A DNA stretch of 9,039 nt from Candidatus Phaeomarinibacter sp. (GTDB lineage: Bacteria > Pseudomonadota > Alphaproteobacteria > CGMCC-115125), in contig JANQMQ010000443.1 of the NCBI GenBank assembly GCA_028279995.1, forward strand, positions 1 to 9,039, given 5' to 3'. Shown here one piece after another: positions 5,794-9,039 of the stretch (position 1 is the stretch's first letter; the number at the start of each line of letters is the position of its first letter). The notes below the pieces were generated by a model. The model saw only the letters and a program-made list of their open reading frames with translations, had not been told where the DNA came from and did no database searches. A program made the position numbers and the translations under genes.

Positions 5794-6656
5794 TGCGCTC
5801 CCTTCTGTTTGTTCCTGCCGACAGCGAAAAGAAACGCACCAAGGCCCTTGGCGGCGACGCCGATGGCCTGATCCTCGACCTCGAAGACTCGGTCGCTGAA
5901 AGCGCCAAGGCGACCGCGCGCGATGACACTGCCGCATTTCTTGCGTCCGGCGACCGCCAGGGCAAGGCGATTGTGGTGCGTGTCAATCCGCTGGATGGCC
6001 CCAATTGCGCCGACGACGTCGCCGCCATTGCACCGGCACGCCCGGACTATGTGATGCTCCCCAAGGCAACTCCCGAAGGCGTGCAGGACCTGTCTGACAT
6101 GCTGGCGGCGCACGAAGCCGAAGCGGGCATCGACGTCGGCAGCATCGGTGTGCTGACGGTGTCCACGGAAACACCTGCCGCCCTATTTGCCATGGACGGT
6201 TATGTCCACGCGCCGGACCGGCTGGCCGGCCTCTCATGGGGGGCGGAAGATCTCGCCGCAGAACTTGGCGCAACCTCCAACCGGCGCGCTGACGGCACCT
6301 ATACGGATGTCTTCCGGCTGGCGCGGTCACTCACGCTGGCGGCGGCGCGTGCAGCAGGTGTTCTGGCCATTGACGGCGTCTATACGGACTTCCGCAATGA
6401 GGCCGGCCTGCGTGACGAACTGGCTGAAGCCGTGCGCGATGGTTTCGATGCAAAGCTGGCCATCCACCCGGCGCAGATACCCGTCATCAATGAAGCGCTG
6501 ACACCCTCTGACAGTGAAATCGACCACGCCCGGGCCATTGTCGACGCGTTTGAGGCGGCGCCGGATGCGGGCGTGCTGTCGCTGGACGGCAGGATGATAG
6601 ACCGCCCCCACCTGCTGCAGGCGCAACGCGTACTCATGCGCTCATCGCAACCCTGA
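5793..6656 (+). CDS. CitE/HpcH-family CoA-ester C-C lyase
   Basis: This 287-residue protein is a TIM barrel of the HpcH/HpaI aldolase and citrate lyase beta-subunit family. It would cleave a 3-hydroxyacyl-CoA (malyl-, methylmalyl-, citramalyl- or HMG-like) to a shorter acyl-CoA and an oxo acid or ketone, or run the reverse. Conserved features are RSLLFVPADSEKK (2-14), DGLILDLEDSV (24-34), VVRVNP with Arg63, MLPKATP (88-94), TETPAA with Mg-ligand Glu126, LSWGAEDLAAELGA (147-160) with Mg-ligand Asp153, AIDGVYTDF (192-200) and AIHPAQI (223-229). The length and lone gene favour a CoA-ester lyase rather than the CitE subunit of citrate lyase, because no citD, citF or citG accompanies it. ATG at 5793 is chosen because AGAGGA lies six bases upstream and it overlaps the preceding stop (TGATG); the open frame back to 5745 lies inside the MaoC gene. 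It is co-transcribed with the hydratase. Confidence 0.92.
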   Translation: MRSLLFVPADSEKKRTKALGGDADGLILDLEDSVAESAKATARDDTAAFLASGDRQGKAIVVRVNPLDGPNCADDVAAIAPARPDYVMLPKATPEGVQDLSDMLAAHEAEAGIDVGSIGVLTVSTETPAALFAMDGYVHAPDRLAGLSWGAEDLAAELGATSNRRADGTYTDVFRLARSLTLAAARAAGVLAIDGVYTDFRNEAGLRDELAEAVRDGFDAKLAIHPAQIPVINEALTPSDSEIDHARAIVDAFEAAPDAGVLSLDGRMIDRPHLLQAQRVLMRSSQP

Positions 6657-6723
6657 CACACGCTGTTTTCATGCAGAATTAGCCATACGCCGATTGTGTG
6701 CAGTGCAGCATCCGTGTAAACAT

Positions 6724-6753
6724 TTGGAAACAAAGGCTTTCCGGCGTTATGGT
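6724..6753 (+). promoter_or_regulatory. Possible sigma-70-like promoter for the wax ester synthase gene
   Basis: TTGGAA (6724-6729) and TATGGT (6748-6753) are 18 bp apart in the 144-bp gap after the lyase gene, about 50 bp before the next start. GGAAA (6726-6730) and TTTCC (6738-6742) form a small inverted repeat inside it. Both boxes match consensus at four of six positions, so this is only a candidate. Confidence 0.3.
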
Positions 6754-6757
6754 ATTC

Positions 6758-6784
6758 GAAAAGCCACGGGATACAGCGCTTTTC
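6758..6784 (+). promoter_or_regulatory. 5' leader hairpin before the wax ester synthase gene
   Basis: GAAAAGC (6758-6764) is perfectly complementary to GCTTTTC (6778-6784) across a 13-base loop. The stem ends three bases before the ribosome binding site AGGGA (6788-6792). It may shape translation or protect the 5' end of the message. No known riboswitch fold is recognised. Confidence 0.35.
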
Positions 6785-6800
6785 ATCAGGGAATGCCACC

Positions 6801-8519
6801 ATGCGCCGCTTGAATATTCAGGATTCCGCCTTCCTCACCGTCGAAACCGACGAAAGCCCGACCCATGTTGCGGGCCTCCAGATTCTTGAGCTGCCACCGC
6901 GCTACAAGGGCAACTTCTTTCAGGACATGTTCGACCGGTTTGACCTGTCGGCACCACCAAAGCCGCCATTCAGCCTGAAGCTGGGCGGACAATTGTCCAA
7001 GCTGGAACTCACGCCGCGCTGGGTTGAAGACGAGGACTTTGACCTCGACTATCACATCCGTTTCGTCCGGCTGCCCGAACCGGGCACGATGCAACAGCTG
7101 ACGACCTTCGTGTCGCGCTTGCACGGCCAGCGCCTCGACCGCAACCACCCGCTTTGGGAGTGCTATTGCATCGAGGGCATCGAGGGAAACCGCGTTGCCA
7201 TGTACATTAAGGTGCACCACGCGCTCGTTGATGGCGTAGCCGCGACCGCCATCATGTCGTCCACCCTGTCACGATCATCCCGCAACAAGATGGACAAGGG
7301 CTTCTGGCAGATGGAGCCGAAACGGGCGAAGGTGCCGACCGAGCAACAGATCAAGCGTGACATGGTTTCACTCGCGACCGAGTCTCTGGGCCAGGTCGCT
7401 GAAGGTGTCGGCACTACGACGCGCACGCTGGGCGAATTGGGCGGCCGCCTGCTGCGGGGTGGCTTTCATATGCTCTCAGGCGACAGCCGCGAAGCACCCC
7501 TGCCCTTCCAGTCGCCGAACACCATCTTCAACACCACCATCACCCGGCACCGCCGCTTCGGCGTTGCGACACTGCCCTTAAGCCGTATCAAGGATGCCGG
7601 TCAGAACCTTGACGCGACCGTGAATGATGTTGTGCTGGCCATTTGTTCAGGTGCATTGCGCAAGTACCTGAAGCTGCACAAGTCCCTTCCCGCCAAACCG
7701 CTGACCACCATGTGTCCGGTTTCCGTCCGGCCTAAGGACGCGGTTCAGGAAGGCAACTCGATCTCGATGATCATCACCACTCTGGCAACAGATGTGGCAG
7801 ATCCGCTCGAGCGCCTCGAGGTAATCAAGCAATCATCACGGGCGGCCAAGGACAAGGTGAACCACTTGTCGCGGGAAGCAGCAACGAACTACTCCCTGCT
7901 TCTAAATGCAGCTGTGCTGGCAACGAACGCCGTGGGTCTTGGCGGTACCGTTCCGCCCCCCGCCAATCTGGTGATCTCGAATGTGCCGGGCCCACGCGAA
8001 CAACTTTACATCAACGGCGCCAAGCTGGTGGCCAACTACCCGATGTCTGTTCTGGTGCACAGCCAGGCCCTGAACATCACCGTGACCAGTTACATGGACT
8101 CGATCGACTTCGGCCTTATGGCTGACCGCGAGACAATCCCTGATGTGGAAGTCATGGCCGAGATGATCGTCGAAGCCGCCATCGAACTCGAAGATGCTTT
8201 CGAGGCCAAGATGGAGCGTCAGGCATTCCAGGCGTCAGAAGCTCTTGCCGGTCACAAGCGCCTGAAAGAGGCACAGGCGGAAGCTGCCGCAAAACGGGCC
8301 GCAAAGAAGAAGGCTTCAGCCAAGAAGAAATCTGCCACGAAGACAAAGGTGAAGGCGAAAGCCAAAGCCCGGTCCAAGGCCAAGAAGGCTGTCAAGAAAG
8401 CTGTTGAAGCTCCGAAGGCGGACAATGCAAACGCACCGGAAACTATCGCGGTGACAGCGACCGTGGACACACCGGTGGCTCCACCCAAGGACGGTGGGTT
8501 TTCAAGCGCCGCGGAGTAA
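6801..8519 (+). CDS. WS/DGAT acyltransferase (wax ester synthase/diacylglycerol acyltransferase) with basic C-terminal tail
   Basis: This 572-residue enzyme of the WS/DGAT family transfers an acyl group from acyl-CoA to a fatty alcohol or diacylglycerol, making wax ester or triacylglycerol at the membrane/lipid-body surface. The active-site motif HHALVDG lies at 139-145 (His140 and Asp144). Other landmarks are an N-terminal SAFLTVETDESPTHVAGLQI segment (9-28), HPLWECYCIEG (116-126), ATVNDVVLAICSGALRKYL (272-290), CPVSVRP (305-311), LVISNVPGPRE (390-400) and the closing SIDFGLMADRETIPDVE stretch. The enzyme core ends near residue 460. A charged helix (about 463-497) and a lysine/alanine-rich tail follow: residues 498-533 hold 17 Lys and 2 Arg, then an acidic/Pro-Thr-Val end. 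Family members are commonly about 450-500 residues, so the tail is an extension. ATG 6801 has AGGGA eight bases upstream. It may have its own promoter rather than extend the MaoC-CitE operon. Confidence 0.92.
   Translation: MRRLNIQDSAFLTVETDESPTHVAGLQILELPPRYKGNFFQDMFDRFDLSAPPKPPFSLKLGGQLSKLELTPRWVEDEDFDLDYHIRFVRLPEPGTMQQLTTFVSRLHGQRLDRNHPLWECYCIEGIEGNRVAMYIKVHHALVDGVAATAIMSSTLSRSSRNKMDKGFWQMEPKRAKVPTEQQIKRDMVSLATESLGQVAEGVGTTTRTLGELGGRLLRGGFHMLSGDSREAPLPFQSPNTIFNTTITRHRRFGVATLPLSRIKDAGQNLDATVNDVVLAICSGALRKYLKLHKSLPAKPLTTMCPVSVRPKDAVQEGNSISMIITTLATDVADPLERLEVIKQSSRAAKDKVNHLSREAATNYSLLLNAAVLATNAVGLGGTVPPPANLVISNVPGPREQLYINGAKLVANYPMSVLVHSQALNITVTSYMDSIDFGLMADRETIPDVEVMAEMIVEAAIELEDAFEAKMERQAFQASEALAGHKRLKEAQAEAAAKRAAKKKASAKKKSATKTKVKAKAKARSKAKKAVKKAVEAPKADNANAPETIAVTATVDTPVAPPKDGGFSSAAE
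8292..8399 (+). other. Lysine/alanine-rich low-complexity segment of the WS/DGAT tail
   Basis: Codons 498-533 are almost all Lys, Ala, Ser, Thr, Val or Arg, in KKKASAKKK, KTKVKAKAKARSKAKK and AVKKAV runs. The composition is like histone H1-like bacterial proteins, AlgP and the tail of the phasin PhaF. Reading frame and codon use stay like the rest of the gene, so it is a genuine part of the protein and not a frameshift product. Confidence 0.8.
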
Positions 8520-8530
8520 CCGACGCACAC

Positions 8531-9039
8531 CTAGGCAGGGGGATTGGGCGAGCCGGCCAGTCCCCCTGCACCGCCGCGTGCGGACAGATACCTGAACCGT
8601 AAACTGATGACGGTCGCGGAAAAGATACTGGCAACCAGGAATGCTTCCAGCAATCCAATGGGCCCGCGCTCAAGATAGAGCCCCAGATACCAGGCCAGCG
8701 GCACCATGATCATGAAGTATGAGATCAGGTGAAAGCCCGTGGGCACCCAGGTTTCGCCCATCCCCCGAAGTGCGCTCGCCATGACTGTCTGGACAGTGTC
8801 CAGGGGCAGCACAATGGCAATGAACGCAATCATGCCGGCGGCGAGCAGAATGAGTTCGGCATCGTCCCCATAGGCCCGCGCAATGGGCTCCGCAAAGCTC
8901 ATCAATGCCAGACCGAGCAGGCTCATCACGATCAGATTGAACACAAGCCCTGTCCAGCCGGCGACCGCCATCTGGTCCTTGTCGCGCTGGCCATAGTAGA
9001 TGCCAACGCGCACCGCCCTTGCCGTGCCGATACCAATCG
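8531..9039 (-). CDS. MATE-family efflux transporter, C-terminal part (5' end outside window)
   Basis: The visible 169 residues are the C-terminal end of a multidrug and toxic compound extrusion carrier, an inner-membrane antiporter driven by Na+ or H+. The frame stays open to the window edge, reading IGIGTARAVRVGIYYGQRD at the left end. This matches the SVRVGNALGAGD-type loop that opens the later half of MATE proteins, so the GTG at 9013 is internal. It is followed by about four hydrophobic helices, including FNLIVMSLLGLALMSFAEPI, a LPLDTVQTVMASALRGMGET segment (the conserved P-x-x-x-x-x-x-x-x-x-x-x-LRGxGxT stretch of NorM-like pumps) and a final helix before RFRYLSAR. The stop lies 11 bp from the end of the convergent WS/DGAT gene. 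The substrate is unknown. Confidence 0.85.
   Translation of the reverse strand, partial: IGIGTARAVRVGIYYGQRDKDQMAVAGWTGLVFNLIVMSLLGLALMSFAEPIARAYGDDAELILLAAGMIAFIAIVLPLDTVQTVMASALRGMGETWVPTGFHLISYFMIMVPLAWYLGLYLERGPIGLLEAFLVASIFSATVISLRFRYLSARGGAGGLAGSPNPPA

Noticed and set aside
5793..6656. Citrate lyase beta subunit (citE) of a fermentative citrate lyase complex
   Set aside because: No citD, citF, citC or citG gene is adjacent and the MaoC partner points to a stand-alone CoA-ester lyase.
6697..6712. TGTGCAGTGCAGCA motif as a regulator site or repeat array
   Set aside because: Two overlapping copies of TGCAG only; no further copies or symmetry to support a function.

Overview
The window reads as chromosome from a moderately GC-rich alphaproteobacterium with an aerobic, lipid- and acyl-CoA-oriented metabolism. 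The sequence does not name the species. A wax ester synthase/diacylglycerol acyltransferase (WS/DGAT), an acyl-CoA dehydrogenase, a MaoC hydratase, a CitE-like CoA lyase and a membrane-anchored AraC regulator are a mix common in marine or hydrocarbon-degrading Alphaproteobacteria such as Parvibaculum relatives; that placement is inference. Genes are tightly packed, with no tRNA, rRNA, CRISPR array, insertion sequence or phage gene seen.

Layout. Positions 2-520 (+) hold the 3' end of a spinster-like MFS transporter. It converges, nine bases apart, on an AraC-type regulator with a seven-helix membrane N-terminus (530-1594, -). A 212-bp divergent spacer with a perfect GGTCAC/GTGACC dyad separates the regulator from a UMF1/Atg22-like MFS transporter (1807-3162, +). 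Next is an isocitrate lyase/PEP-mutase family protein (3248-4090, +), whose end overlaps by 7 bp the end of an acyl-CoA dehydrogenase (4084-5247, -). The dehydrogenase is divergent from a translationally coupled pair, a MaoC-type hydratase (5329-5793, +) and a CitE/HpcH-type CoA lyase (5793-6656, +). The 81-bp spacer holds an 18-bp dyad inside what looks like a 19-bp-spacer promoter. A WS/DGAT with a long lysine/alanine-rich tail follows (6801-8519, +). The window ends in a convergent, incomplete MATE efflux gene (8531 to past 9039, -).

How the genes may work together. The dehydrogenase, hydratase and lyase form a plausible route: alpha,beta-desaturation of an acyl-CoA, hydration of the enoyl-CoA, then C-C cleavage of the hydroxyacyl-CoA to acetyl- or propionyl-CoA plus a small oxo acid or ketone. 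The same three families stand together in the Mycobacterium leucine-degradation region (fadE19, a MaoC gene and citE, from memory), and MaoC plus CitE is also the itaconyl-CoA/citramalyl-CoA arrangement. The exact substrate cannot be read from sequence. The WS/DGAT would store acyl groups as wax ester or triacylglycerol. Its tail resembles histone H1-like or PhaF-like basic tails and is the most unusual feature here. The AraC regulator probably controls itself and/or the divergent transporter.
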